Shown: positions 27,944 through 37,367, counted from the first letter of the stretch. The stretch: 64,000 nucleotides of DNA from Alphaproteobacteria bacterium (GCA_016869535.1 VGDX01000014.1:1-64000), one strand, 5' to 3'. The notes: a model not told the origin generated them from the sequence alone. Translations and numbers: made by a program.

Positions 27944-29812
27944 ATGAAGAACCGGTCAACATTCCTGCTCACCACGACCAGCACCGCGGCGCTGTTCGGC
28001 GTCCTCATCGGCGCTGCCCTGTTGCCGCTTCCGGCCAATGCCGAGAAGGTGGGCGTTGCCGCCGCCGTGAACCCGGACGCCTTTTCCAGCCTGAGCGGCG
28101 CGCCGCAGAGCCAGCTCAATATCGGCAAATCGATCTTCTACAACGAGCGCATCAACACAACCGCAAGCGGGCTGGTGCAGGTGCTGCTGGTTGACGGTTC
28201 GACCTTCACCGTGGGACCGGGCTCAGATCTCGTCATCGACAAATTCGTCTATAACCCGAAAAAGCAGACCGGCCAGGTGGTGGCGTCTTTCTCCAAGGGC
28301 GTGATGCGCTATGTCGGCGGCAAGATCTCCAAGAACGACGATGCCGTCACGGTGAAGACACCCGCCGGCACGCTCGCCATTCGCGGCGGCATGGTCCAGG
28401 GCACGGTGAACGGCAACAAGGGCATCTTCTCCTTCCTGTACGGCGTGAGGATGACCTTCACGGGCAGGAACGGGCAGACCTACACGGTCTATCAGCCGGG
28501 CTACACGCTCGATCTTACAAGCGGCGTGCCCAAAGTCAGACCGACCACCGCCGCCGACATCAAGACAGTGATGTCCGGCCTCACCAACAGCAATACGAGC
28601 GCCATCGGCAGCTCAGCCGGCGACAACCCCGACACCCAGCAACAGCTCCTCGCCGAGACCATCAGCCTTCAGGACCTGATCTCCCAGGCTACCGGAGACA
28701 GGATCACCGACGAGATCGCGTCTCAGGAGACTGAGGAAGACCTGCCACCCTCACCTCCTCCGCCCCCGCCGAGGACCGATGGCACGTTCAACGGCTATGC
28801 CGCGGGTTGGTATAAGGATGGCCGCTTAATAGACCCAGAGCAGGATCCAGTTGATGAGAATCTCGACGACGTCGAGGTGGGCAGGCTCGCCAATCTTTAT
28901 CCTTCAAGAGTGTCGGTTACCTTCAACGCAGAACAGAATTCAGTCACTGGGAACTTCCTGGTCAGGAGCTACCAGCGATTCCTTCCCTTAGGCTTTCCAC
29001 GCGAAGGCGGTGCACGATTCCTTTTCGGCGAGCCATCCACCTTCGGCAGCGACAGCGATTACTTTGCGACTGCGAATCAAGTGACAATCAATCCGTTTCA
29101 CAATCAAAGCATCACTACGGATGACGTGGAGGGGAGCCTGACTAGCGGAATTGGCGGTCCACTCTGCGAGAATTGCGAATTCTTACGATGGGGCCAATGG
29201 ACCATTGGCCTCACCTACGAGGCCGAGGACAATTCCGATTATCAAAACGGGCTTACCGACGGGGAGAATCCCAATCCGGACGTGACCGAAACCAGAGTTG
29301 CCGGAACTATAGGCTATTGGGTTGCCGGGGATCTTCCGACCTACGATGAGATCTCGCTCCTCGAGCTTCAGGGCACGGCGACCTATGACGGCACCACGTA
29401 CGGGACAGTGATTCAGAAAATTAATGGCGCATGGAAGCCGTATCCCGCTCCCGCATCCGGCACGATCCATATGGATTGGGATTTTGCCTATCGCACAGGA
29501 GAAATGGTGATCACGAAGTTCAAGGCGCCGAAAGTCGACGGCTTCCAAAGGCCGCCGAGAATCGATCTTACCGGAACAATGAGCATCCCTGGACAGCTTG
29601 ACGGCGCGTCCATGAACAGATTCCGCGGGGGTCTCGAAGGGACAGTGGGTAATTCACCCAACAATCCCATCCATGGCTTCGCGAGCGGTTCGTTTGCCAG
29701 AAACGGAAACGACCCTGTCGGCGGCATCGTCGGCAATTGGAGCGCTAGCAATCATAACCTGAGGGCCAACGCCATTTTTGGAGCGGGCAAGGTCACTCCC
29801 GGCGGCAACTAG
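27944..29812 (+). CDS. Secreted FecR-domain protein with TbpB-like C-terminal region, putative Slam cargo
   Basis: 622 residues. A Sec signal peptide (ending LPLPANAEK, no lipobox Cys) leads into a FecR domain at about 55-165 (NTTASGLVQVLLVDGSTFTV, VKTPAGTLAIRGG). A Gln/Asp-rich stretch and a proline-rich linker (PPSPPPPPPR, about 267-276) follow. The C-terminal half is beta-rich; its end (HGFASGSFARNGNDPVGGIV, then ANAIFGAGK) resembles the closing strands of TbpB-like 8-strand barrels carried by Slam substrates. The start is three bases after the translocator stop, with GAGGG as SD, so translation is coupled. The DNA between about 28.8 and 29.7 kb is visibly less GC-rich than its neighbours. 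Cargo role is inferred. Confidence 0.7.
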   Translation: MKNRSTFLLTTTSTAALFGVLIGAALLPLPANAEKVGVAAAVNPDAFSSLSGAPQSQLNIGKSIFYNERINTTASGLVQVLLVDGSTFTVGPGSDLVIDKFVYNPKKQTGQVVASFSKGVMRYVGGKISKNDDAVTVKTPAGTLAIRGGMVQGTVNGNKGIFSFLYGVRMTFTGRNGQTYTVYQPGYTLDLTSGVPKVRPTTAADIKTVMSGLTNSNTSAIGSSAGDNPDTQQQLLAETISLQDLISQATGDRITDEIASQETEEDLPPSPPPPPPRTDGTFNGYAAGWYKDGRLIDPEQDPVDENLDDVEVGRLANLYPSRVSVTFNAEQNSVTGNFLVRSYQRFLPLGFPREGGARFLFGEPSTFGSDSDYFATANQVTINPFHNQSITTDDVEGSLTSGIGGPLCENCEFLRWGQWTIGLTYEAEDNSDYQNGLTDGENPNPDVTETRVAGTIGYWVAGDLPTYDEISLLELQGTATYDGTTYGTVIQKINGAWKPYPAPASGTIHMDWDFAYRTGEMVITKFKAPKVDGFQRPPRIDLTGTMSIPGQLDGASMNRFRGGLEGTVGNSPNNPIHGFASGSFARNGNDPVGGIVGNWSASNHNLRANAIFGAGKVTPGGN

Positions 29813-30002
29813 TCGATTGTTGAATCGCTGGCGCAGTGGCGTTGCCCGATGGTCTTGTAAATGGCCTAATGGACACCCAGATAGAGTGGCCGCCCGCCAA
29901 GCCCCTACCCTCCTTAGTCTTTAGGCGTATTTGACCGCCGCCGTTTCAACCCCGCTTGCCGGACGCTAAGATCGCTGCCACCGGAACGAACAGAGTCGGC
30001 GT

Positions 30003-30389
30003 ATGCGTGATGCGAAAAATCAGATGTGGGCCGAGGCCTGCGCCATGCTCAAGCAGGCCGAGCAACTGCATCGCCAATTCTTCGAGCCTTCGCGTTCGGA
30101 CGCCAAATGGGAGCCGCCGGTCGATATCTACGAGACCGAGCGGCAGCTCACCATCATTGCCGCGCTTCCGGGCGTCGCTCCCGACGCTGTCCGCGTCGAG
30201 ATCGAGGGCCAGACCCTGATCATCGCCGGTATCCGCCCCCTGCCGTCAAGGGGCAAGAATGCCAATATTATAAGGCTCGAGATCCCGTATGGGCGTTTCG
30301 AGCGGCGGATCGCGATTTCGAACCGCCTCCGTCTAGCCGAGCGTGACTTGCTGCATGGTTGTCTCGTGCTCACCTTTGCCAAGCTTTGA
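30003..30389 (+). CDS. Small heat shock protein (Hsp20 family)
   Basis: 128-residue ATP-independent holdase. The alpha-crystallin domain spans about 38-125 (PPVDIYETERQLTIIAALPG, VEIEGQTLIIAGIRP, LEIPYGRFERRIAI). The protein ends directly after the last strand (VLTFAKL), so the C-terminal IxI motif that normally stabilises oligomers is missing. The N-terminal arm is short and charged. It lies six bases upstream of lon, suggesting a heat-shock operon. I see no clear RpoH promoter or ROSE thermometer in the 190 bases upstream. Confidence 0.88.
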   Translation: MRDAKNQMWAEACAMLKQAEQLHRQFFEPSRSDAKWEPPVDIYETERQLTIIAALPGVAPDAVRVEIEGQTLIIAGIRPLPSRGKNANIIRLEIPYGRFERRIAISNRLRLAERDLLHGCLVLTFAKL

Positions 30390-30395
30390 GTTGAA

Positions 30396-32900
30396 GTGGA
30401 ATTCAGTCAAAAGCCCATGAACGAAATCGAACGCAACCCCCCGCCGCATTCGGCTGAGGCACCTCAATCGGCGCCGAAGCAAGAGCAGATCTCCGCTTCG
30501 CCCGCAAGCGAGACTGCGGCACGGCTCGAACTGCCCGAGGGATCCTTGATCCTTCTGCCGACGCGCAACGCCGTGCTCTTTCCGGGCGTGGTGGTGCCGC
30601 TCCAGCTCGGGCGGCCGCAAACCATTGCCGGCGCGCAGTCGGCGGCGCAGAACGAGCGCCCAGTCGGCGTGCTGCTGCAGAAGGATTCCTCGGTCGACAC
30701 GCCGGCACCCGAGCATTTGCACGGCGTCGGCACCGTCGCGGAAATTCTTCGCTATGTCACCGCGCCCGACGGCAATCATCATCTTATTGCGCGCGGCACG
30801 CGGCGCTTTCGCGTGCTCGAATTTCTGTCCGGTTATCCTTTCTTGGTGGCGCGCATCGATGAGGTCGGCGAGGCCGAGGTGTTCTCGACGGAAATCGCCG
30901 CGCGCATGCATCAGCTGAAAGAGCGGGCGCGTGAGGCAATCGCGCTTTTGCCCAATGTGCCGCAGGAGATCGCGAACGCCGTCGACCAGATGCAGTCCCC
31001 GGCGAGTTTGGCCGATTTCATCGCCAACGTCTCCGACCTGACGCCACCGGAGAAGCAGGACCTGCTGGAAACCTTCGACGTCGCCGAGCGTATCGACAAG
31101 CTGCTGCGTTATCTCGCGCAGCAAATCGAGGTGCTGAAGCTCTCCAAGCAGATCGGCGAGCAGACGCAGGAATCGCTTGCGGGCCGTCAGCGCGAGCACA
31201 TCCTGCGCGAGCAGCTCAGGCAGATCCAGAAGGAACTCGGCGAGGGCGAGGACGGCCCGGCCGAGATCGCGGAACTGCGCGAGACGATCGACAAGGCCGG
31301 CATGCCCGAAGAGGCGGAGAAGCAGGCGCGCAAGGAATTGCGGCGGCTCGAGCGCATGCCCGAGGCGTCGGCCGAGCACGGCATGATCCGCACCTATCTT
31401 GACTGGCTGATCGAACTGCCATGGTCGAAGCTCTCGGACGAGCGCATCGACATCGCCGAAGCGCGCCGCATCCTCGATGAGGACCATTACGGCTTGCCCA
31501 AGGTCAAGCAGCGCATCCTCGAATATCTCGCCGTGCGCAAACTGAAGCCCGAGGGCAAGAGCCCGATCCTCTGTTTCGTCGGTCCTCCGGGCGTCGGCAA
31601 GACCTCGCTCGGACAGTCGATCGCGCGGGCCACAGGCCGCAAATTCGTTCGCCTGTCGCTCGGCGGCGTGCATGACGAAGCAGAAATCAGAGGCCACCGG
31701 CGGACCTATATCGGGGCCCTGCCCGGCAACGTGATCCAGTCGATCCGCAAGGCCGAGGCGCGCAATCCGGTGATGATGCTCGACGAAATGGACAAGCTCG
31801 GCCAGGGCTTCCACGGCGACCCGTCGGCGGCGCTCCTGGAAGTGCTTGACCCCGAACAGAATTCGACCTTCCGTGACAATTACCTCGCCGTGCCTTTCGA
31901 TTTGTCGCGGGTGATGTTCATCGGCACCGCCAACGTGCTCGACGCCATCCCCGGGCCGTTGCGCGACCGCATGGAAGTGATCGAGATACCCGGCTACACC
32001 GAGGAGGAGAAGGTGGAGATCGCCAAGCGTTATCTGGTGAAGCGCCGGCTCGAGGCCACAGGTCTTACGCCGGAGCAGGCCGAGATCAGCGACGACGCGA
32101 TCCGCGCCATCATCCAAGACTATACGCGGGAGGCGGGCGTGCGGAATCTCGAGCGCGAGCTCGGCTCGATCTTCCAGCGCGTGGCCATGAACATCGCCGA
32201 AGGCAAGACCGATCGGATACGTATCGAGCCTAAGGACTTGCAGGCGATCCTCGGCTCCCGCCGCTTCGAGAGTGAAGTGGCGATGCGCACGAGCGTGCCT
32301 GGAGTCGCGACCGGGCTCGCCTGGACTCCGACCGGAGGCGACATCCTGTTCGTCGAGGCGGCACGCGTGCCGGGCAATGGCAAGCTGATCTTGACCGGGC
32401 AACTCGGCGACGTGATGAAGGAGAGCGCACAGGCCGCGCTCAGCCTCGCCAAGGCGCGCGCGTCCACGCTCGGCATCGACCCTGCGACGTTCGAAAAGTC
32501 GGATATCCACGTGCATGTGCCAGCCGGTGCCATCCCCAAAGACGGCCCCTCGGCAGGTGTGGCTATGTTCATCGCCCTCGCTTCCCTGCTCACCGGGCGG
32601 ACCGTGCGCAGCGATACGGCCATGACCGGCGAGATTTCGCTGCGTGGCCTGGTGCTGCCGATCGGCGGGGTGAAGAACAAGGTGCTCGCCGCCACACGCG
32701 CGGGCATCACGACGGTGATGCTGCCCGAGCGCAACAGGAAGGACTACGATGAAGTTCCCGAGGCGGCACGTGACGCGGTGCGCTTCGTGTGGCTCGCGAC
32801 GGTCGACGACGCGATCGAAGCGGCGCTAGAGCCGCTTCCCGTGTCCAAGCCGGATGGGTTCGCGCCTTCCGACAATCAGCGCCGCGCCGCAAGCGGCTGA
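30396..32900 (+). CDS. lon: ATP-dependent Lon protease
   Basis: Cytoplasmic AAA+ serine protease for misfolded and regulatory proteins. The LON substrate domain begins [20 protein letters not shown] at about residue 48, then coiled coil, then AAA+ with Walker [16 protein letters not shown] and [11 protein letters not shown]. The Ser-Lys dyad is Ser719 (PKDGPSAGV) and Lys762 ([11 protein letters not shown]). At 834 residues it is slightly long because of a Pro/Gln/Ser-rich N-terminal extension. Start is GTG at 30396, or ATG at 30417; neither has a strong SD. Pairing with hsp20 rather than clpX is less usual. Confidence 0.95.
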   Translation: MEFSQKPMNEIERNPPPHSAEAPQSAPKQEQISASPASETAARLELPEGSLILLPTRNAVLFPGVVVPLQLGRPQTIAGAQSAAQNERPVGVLLQKDSSVDTPAPEHLHGVGTVAEILRYVTAPDGNHHLIARGTRRFRVLEFLSGYPFLVARIDEVGEAEVFSTEIAARMHQLKERAREAIALLPNVPQEIANAVDQMQSPASLADFIANVSDLTPPEKQDLLETFDVAERIDKLLRYLAQQIEVLKLSKQIGEQTQESLAGRQREHILREQLRQIQKELGEGEDGPAEIAELRETIDKAGMPEEAEKQARKELRRLERMPEASAEHGMIRTYLDWLIELPWSKLSDERIDIAEARRILDEDHYGLPKVKQRILEYLAVRKLKPEGKSPILCFVGPPGVGKTSLGQSIARATGRKFVRLSLGGVHDEAEIRGHRRTYIGALPGNVIQSIRKAEARNPVMMLDEMDKLGQGFHGDPSAALLEVLDPEQNSTFRDNYLAVPFDLSRVMFIGTANVLDAIPGPLRDRMEVIEIPGYTEEEKVEIAKRYLVKRRLEATGLTPEQAEISDDAIRAIIQDYTREAGVRNLERELGSIFQRVAMNIAEGKTDRIRIEPKDLQAILGSRRFESEVAMRTSVPGVATGLAWTPTGGDILFVEAARVPGNGKLILTGQLGDVMKESAQAALSLAKARASTLGIDPATFEKSDIHVHVPAGAIPKDGPSAGVAMFIALASLLTGRTVRSDTAMTGEISLRGLVLPIGGVKNKVLAATRAGITTVMLPERNRKDYDEVPEAARDAVRFVWLATVDDAIEAALEPLPVSKPDGFAPSDNQRRAASG

Positions 32901-32912
32901 CATAGCCAGCCC

Positions 32913-33713
32913 TTGATCTCGGCCGCCGAGTTAACCCAGGACCTTAAGCAACTTGGCGTGCGCGCAGGCGATACGCTGATGGTGCATGCCTCTTTGCGGG
33001 CCCTAGGTCCCGTGGCTGGCGGGGCCGAGGGTGTGATCGAGGCGCTTGAGCGCGCGCTCGGGCCTGACGGCACGCTGCTGATGATCCTCGGCTGCGAATG
33101 CGCGTGGGACTGGGTCAATGAGCGGCCTGAAGAGGAGCGCGAGTCACTGCTGGCGGATGCGCCGGTCTTCGATGCCATCAACGCGCCAGTTTTCCATGAG
33201 GTCGGTCATCTCGCCGAGGCATTTCGGCAAAAGCCTGGGACGATCGTCACCGATAATCCCTCTGGCCGCTTCGGGGCGCGTGGCCGCCTCGCGGGCGATC
33301 TGCTCAAAGATGCTCCGTGGCACGATTATTACGGCTCGCGCTCGCCTCTCGACCGATTTTGCCGGATTGGTGGGCGCGTGTTGCGGCTGGGAGCCGCCCC
33401 TGACACGACGACCGTTCTGCACTTCGCGGAATATCTTGCCGATGTGCCGAAGAAACGGCGGGTCCGTCGCCATTTTCGCTGCCAGGGGCGGGATGGACCC
33501 GAGACCCGCACCGTCGAATGCCTGGACGATTCGAATGGCATCGTCGATTGGCCAGGCGAGGACTATTTCGCCACCATCCTGCGCGAATATGTGGCGACCG
33601 GTCGGGCTATGCGGGGAAAAGTTGGGGCAGCGCAAAGCGAACTCATCGACGCAGACGATCTCGTGCGTTTTGGTGCCCGTTGGATGACAGAACGCTTCAA
33701 CCGCTCAGACTAA
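32913..33713 (+). CDS. AAC(3)-family acetyltransferase
   Basis: 266-residue member of the aminoglycoside 3-N-acetyltransferase (antibiotic_NAT) family, acetyl-CoA dependent. Family features are VHASLRALGPVAGGAEGVIE, APVFDAINAPVFHEVG, FRQKPGTIVTDNPSGRFGA and RSPLDRFCRIGGRVLRLGA. Chromosomal members often act on unknown small molecules, so aminoglycoside resistance should not be assumed. The start is a TTG at 32913 with weak SD, 12 bases after lon, and may be read through from lon. The end RFNRSD is close to the convergent amidohydrolase. Confidence 0.82.
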   Translation: MISAAELTQDLKQLGVRAGDTLMVHASLRALGPVAGGAEGVIEALERALGPDGTLLMILGCECAWDWVNERPEEERESLLADAPVFDAINAPVFHEVGHLAEAFRQKPGTIVTDNPSGRFGARGRLAGDLLKDAPWHDYYGSRSPLDRFCRIGGRVLRLGAAPDTTTVLHFAEYLADVPKKRRVRRHFRCQGRDGPETRTVECLDDSNGIVDWPGEDYFATILREYVATGRAMRGKVGAAQSELIDADDLVRFGARWMTERFNRSD

Positions 33714-33724
33714 CCACTAGGCCG

Positions 33725-35710
33725 TTATGGCTTGCGGGTGTCAGCCGTCATTATGACGCGTCCACCCAGGATCGTGGCGATCACGGGAATATCCTTGATC
33801 GCCATGGGCTCAACGTCGCGCGGGTCGGCGTCGAGCACGGTGAAGTCCGCGAGCTTGCCCGCCTCGATGCTGCCTATCTTGTCGTCGACGCCGAGCGTAT
33901 AAGCGGCGTCGATGGTGATCATGCGCAGCGCCTTGTCGACGCTCACCCGCTCACCGGGGCCCCTAACCTCTCCCGACAGCGCGCCGACACGATTGACCGC
34001 GATCCAGACCTCTTCCAGCGGCCTCGGCGGCGCGACCGGCGTGTCGGCGTGCAGCGACACGGTCACGCCCTCGGCGATTAGCGTGCCGATACGCGAAGCG
34101 AGCGAGGCGCGGTCGGTGCCGATCTGGTCGGTATTCAAATCCGACCGCGTGTAAAGGTAATAAGGATTGGTGCTGACGAGGGCGCCAAGCGCCTTGATCT
34201 GTCGAGCCTGGGCGTAGGTGGAAATGCCGTAATGCTCGATGGTGAAGCGGTGATCGAAGCGCGGCTTCTCATTCTGTAGCTTGGCCAGTGCGTCGATCGT
34301 CGCCTGATTGCTGGCATTGCCATTCGAGTGAACGTGGATGTGAAATTCCGCGTCCCACCATGGCTTCATCGATTGTACAAAATCGTCGAACGAAGTGAAC
34401 AGGAACAGACCCTTATATTTGTCCGCGTTAATATAACCCGGGTTCTGCACTTGCATCCCGAGGCTGACAAAGGCGTCATCGGAGAAGAATTTCACGCCAT
34501 TGAACATGACTCGGTTATTGCTCGTCTGCTTCAGATCGAGTGCCTTCTGGATCATCTGATCGCCATAGGTTTTCGCAAAAGTCGCGCCGTCGACAACCGG
34601 CACCACGCGCGCCAACGCATCAGGCTTATCGAAGAATGACTTGGCAAGCGACAGCTCTAGCTCGAGATTGACACCGCCGAACATTAGATCGCCAGTGGTG
34701 GTGATGCCGGCCTGCTGTCCGAGATCTGCCAGATATTTCATGATCGTCAGAGCTTTGTCGGGTGTGAGCAGCTCCTGTAGCGGTTTGATCAGAATGGTCT
34801 CAGCGGCAATGACGCCGAGAAACTGACCGTTCGATTGCCCGTCAGGCCGCTTACCGGCGCCTAGCGTCTTGGCCACGACCTCGGGCGTCATGCCGTATTT
34901 CTCAATCGCCGCGCTGTTGGCATAGACGAAATGCTCCGACGCATCCCAAACCAGCAAAGGGAGAGTCTTGGTGACGGCATCGAGATCGTTGCGGTCGAGA
35001 TGACCCCCCATTGCCACGATGTCATAGCCCCAGATGACGAGGGTCTCGTTGGGATCGGCAGCGGCGGCATACTCCTTCAGCTTGGCGGTAGCTTCCGCAT
35101 TGGATTTCACACCAGGAAACGGTGGCCCGTAAGGATTGGCGAGTGGGAAATAGGTGAGCGGCGGCCGGCTCAGAGAGATTGCGCCGATCAGTGGATGGCC
35201 ATGCGGTTCAATAAAACCAGGGTAGATCACCTTCCCTGCAAAGCGGTCGTCAATGTCGTGAGGGAATTTGTCGAGCCAAGGCTTGAGATCGACGAGCGAT
35301 CCGACCGAAATAATGCGGCCGTTCTGCACGGCTACCGCGCTCGCTTCCGGCCACCCAGGATCCATGGTGACAAACTTCTTGGCAACGAAAACGGTGACAT
35401 GATCGGTATCGGCCGATTGTGCGGGCTTTTGCGGCGCAGGGGACGGCACGGTCACGCCGGGCACACTTACGGTAGGTGGCGGCGCGATCCCATTTTGCGC
35501 CTGCGCGGTAACGACCAGAGCAGCGGCCTTCGCATAAATCTGGCGCACGCTTGCGGTGCAGAATCCATAACCGCTCGCGAGAGCCGAACCGACAAACGAC
35601 TTATGCAGAGTGGGGGACGTTTCAGCGAAAGCAGCCGACTGCGTTGCGATGCTCACGCATATCACTGCGAGTGTCCAAGCTACCCTAAGTACCCAAAAGG
35701 GGCAGCGCAT
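33725..35710 (-). CDS. Exported amidohydrolase, YtcJ-like
   Basis: 661-residue amidohydrolase family 3 protein (TIM-barrel metal hydrolase). A signal peptide (residues 1-30, ending AAFAETS) predicts a periplasmic enzyme, then a linker of about 60 residues rich in Pro/Val. Metal motif HGHP in YPGFIEPHGHPLIG. Further ligand regions are HIHVHSNGN, FTIEHYG, and VSLHADTPVAPP, with the C-terminal KIGSIEAGKLADFTVLD. The ATG at 35710 is preferred: AAGGAG is six bases upstream, whereas the ATG at 35716 directly abuts it. Substrate unknown. GC content appears lower than in the core genes, a possible sign of acquisition. Confidence 0.85.
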   Translation of the reverse strand: MRCPFWVLRVAWTLAVICVSIATQSAAFAETSPTLHKSFVGSALASGYGFCTASVRQIYAKAAALVVTAQAQNGIAPPPTVSVPGVTVPSPAPQKPAQSADTDHVTVFVAKKFVTMDPGWPEASAVAVQNGRIISVGSLVDLKPWLDKFPHDIDDRFAGKVIYPGFIEPHGHPLIGAISLSRPPLTYFPLANPYGPPFPGVKSNAEATAKLKEYAAAADPNETLVIWGYDIVAMGGHLDRNDLDAVTKTLPLLVWDASEHFVYANSAAIEKYGMTPEVVAKTLGAGKRPDGQSNGQFLGVIAAETILIKPLQELLTPDKALTIMKYLADLGQQAGITTTGDLMFGGVNLELELSLAKSFFDKPDALARVVPVVDGATFAKTYGDQMIQKALDLKQTSNNRVMFNGVKFFSDDAFVSLGMQVQNPGYINADKYKGLFLFTSFDDFVQSMKPWWDAEFHIHVHSNGNASNQATIDALAKLQNEKPRFDHRFTIEHYGISTYAQARQIKALGALVSTNPYYLYTRSDLNTDQIGTDRASLASRIGTLIAEGVTVSLHADTPVAPPRPLEEVWIAVNRVGALSGEVRGPGERVSVDKALRMITIDAAYTLGVDDKIGSIEAGKLADFTVLDADPRDVEPMAIKDIPVIATILGGRVIMTADTRKP

Positions 35711-35828
35711 GTGCATCTCCTTAGCTCTAGCTTGCTCGCTTCAAATCTCTTCGTCAATGTTTGGGACGGCAACCACCCCTTCCGCTAACCGGCGGAGAGG
35801 CCTATGATCAGGCAAATTCGAGGGCAGT

Positions 35829-36026
35829 ATGAGATTCCTATCAGGTGTGCTTTTCGGGATTTTGCTTACAATGCTGGTGGCCTACATCTCTGATTCGAGA
35901 AGTAGCGAGGCCGATCAGCGCCGCATGGTGAACTGGGATGTCGTCGGTGAGAGACTCGGCACGCTGACTGGCGATGCCAAGGTTGTCTGGGACAATTTCA
36001 CACGAGAGATTACCGGCCCACCCTAG
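35829..36026 (+). CDS. Small single-pass membrane protein
   Basis: 65 residues. An N-terminal hydrophobic helix (LSGVLFGILLTMLVAYI) is followed by a polar helix-forming segment with Arg/Glu and Trp (MVNWDVVGERLGTL, VVWDNFTREI). GAGGGCAGT precedes the ATG, a good SD. It lies between divergent and convergent genes and appears to be an independent unit. No family recognised. The coding signature and SD make it likely real. Confidence 0.6.
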   Translation: MRFLSGVLFGILLTMLVAYISDSRSSEADQRRMVNWDVVGERLGTLTGDAKVVWDNFTREITGPP

Positions 36027-36035
36027 GCCTGCCGC

Positions 36036-36536
36036 TTAGAGCCCGATCGTACGCACTTTTTCTAACAGATCGACACGCTCGCTCGGCGCAGTCTTCTGAT
36101 TTTGCAGATGCTCTTTCTGACTTTTTGGGTGGGAGCTCGACTTCTCTGACGAAGCCGTGGCGACCATGTTCATGCCGGTGAGAAAAGCGGCGGCGCTACC
36201 GATTACGGCGACGCTGGCGAGGATACGCAGGATGCGCCGGAGATTGGCGCGCTGCGGTGACTCGATCCGGACGGTCCGGTTGATATAGGCGAGAAACGAG
36301 GCGAACAGCGCGGCGACTGCACCTCCGCTAAAGAACATCATGGCACCGGCAATTTTCGAATCGACCGTCGAGGCGGGAGACTGGGCCAAGATTACGAGAA
36401 GAATGAGAGCTGCAGCCCCATTGAGCAGGACGATGAAGGAGACGGCGCGGCCCGCAGCCCGGTTACGTTCCCGCTCGACGAAAAAGCGGTCGATCTGAGA
36501 CTCGGGGATTTGTTCGGCAGGTCGTTTGACGGTCAT
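36036..36536 (-). CDS. Hypothetical membrane protein, about three transmembrane helices
   Basis: 166 residues. N-terminal polar segment with a basic, Gln-rich helix, then hydrophobic helices at about 32-50, 64-84 and 104-122, and a Ser/Lys/Gln-rich soluble tail. The ATG MTVKRPAEQIP start is used. It lies just downstream (lower coordinate) of the tRNA-Ser gene on the same strand. No recognised domain and no conserved polar motif in the helices. Confidence 0.6.
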   Translation of the reverse strand: MTVKRPAEQIPESQIDRFFVERERNRAAGRAVSFIVLLNGAAALILLVILAQSPASTVDSKIAGAMMFFSGGAVAALFASFLAYINRTVRIESPQRANLRRILRILASVAVIGSAAAFLTGMNMVATASSEKSSSHPKSQKEHLQNQKTAPSERVDLLEKVRTIGL

Positions 36537-36588
36537 CGGTCTCTACCGTTAAGGCTGCATTGTGACGAAAAACGGGGCAAACGCAAAG

Positions 36589-36681
36589 TGGCGGAGACGG
36601 AGGGATTCGAACCCTCGATACGGCTTTTGACCGTATAACGGTTTAGCAAACCGCCGCCTTCAGCCTCTCGGCCACGTCTCC
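36589..36681 (-). tRNA. tRNA-Ser (anticodon GCU)
   Basis: Read on the minus strand, the acceptor arms GGAGACG (from 36681) and CGTCTCC (ending 36593) pair, followed by discriminator G and an encoded CCA (36591-36589). The anticodon stem-loop is GGTTTGCTAAACC with GCT in the loop. A long variable arm (TACGGTCAAAAGCCGTA) is typical of tRNA-Ser, and the T-arm has GGGTTCGAATCCC. It reads AGC/AGU codons. No truncated copy or integrase is visible next to it. Confidence 0.97.
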
Positions 36682-36693
36682 AATCAGGTAATT

Positions 36694-36722
36694 CAGATAG
36701 TTGGTCCCTGCCCGCTTGGCAA
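36694..36722 (-). promoter_or_regulatory. Putative promoter of the tRNA-Ser gene
   Basis: On the minus strand TTGCCA (36722-36717), a 17-base spacer, and TATCTG (36699-36694) lie 12 bases before the 5' end of the mature tRNA. This spacing fits transcription starting just upstream of the tRNA. The -10 is weak but the geometry is good. Confidence 0.5.
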
Positions 36723-36854
36723 CAAAGCTAAGCTACTCTGAAACCTTAGCAAGCGACTTAAAGTGGCGGCCGACCGCCTGGGGCCAAGGCGCTTACAGCT
36801 TCCTAGCGATGCTGCCAATCGCCTATTGTCAGGACTCTAGCTGGAGGAGCCCCG

Positions 36855-37367
36855 ATGATTGCTCTGACCATCGCCATCTTATGCGTGCTACTCCCTATTA
36901 CCCACCTCTTCATCAGCAAGAAGCCGCGGACCCGACTCCGGGTCCTCCATATCCTCCTCCTCTATGCGCTCGTGTTGGGTGTCGGCGTTATCGGGCTACC
37001 CTTGGGGTTCATCCCCCATGTGTTCTTCCCAGACGAGGCGGCGCGGTTGATCGGATGGCCACCTGGAAGCCCGTTCCAGTTCGAGGTCGGCATGCATGAC
37101 GGCGCTTGGGGCATATTGGGCTTTCTCTGTATCTGGATCGGCGGCACGTTCTGGCTCGCAACCGGGCTGGGTTGGTCGTTCTTCATGCTCGGCGCCTGCT
37201 ACGGACATATCCGCGAGATGATCGTGCATGAGAACTACGCGCCTTACAATTTCCTCACGATCTTTTCGGATGGATTTATCGGCATTTGGCTGCTCATACT
37301 TTTGTGGCTTTACTGGCGGGCGGGCGGATTCAAGGAGCTGCCCGTTGATACTAGGAGGACGAAATGA
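36855..37367 (+). CDS. DUF6790 family membrane protein
   Basis: 170 residues with about four helices: residues 1-20, 33-57, a segment around 75-110, and 130-152. The central sequence IGWPPGSPFQFEVGMHDGAW and later GHIREM with NYAPYN match my recollection of DUF6790. Its function is unknown. CTGGAGGAG about six bases before the ATG is a strong SD. The stop overlaps the start of the next gene (ATGA). Confidence 0.7.
   Translation: MIALTIAILCVLLPITHLFISKKPRTRLRVLHILLLYALVLGVGVIGLPLGFIPHVFFPDEAARLIGWPPGSPFQFEVGMHDGAWGILGFLCIWIGGTFWLATGLGWSFFMLGACYGHIREMIVHENYAPYNFLTIFSDGFIGIWLLILLWLYWRAGGFKELPVDTRRTK

Noticed and set aside
30333..32516. 727-residue minus-strand reading frame opposite lon
   Set aside because: Antisense to a full-length, motif-complete Lon; composition typical of shadow frames.
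36589..36855. Integrative element at the tRNA-Ser gene
   Set aside because: No integrase, no duplicated tRNA 3' end, and no phage genes seen nearby.
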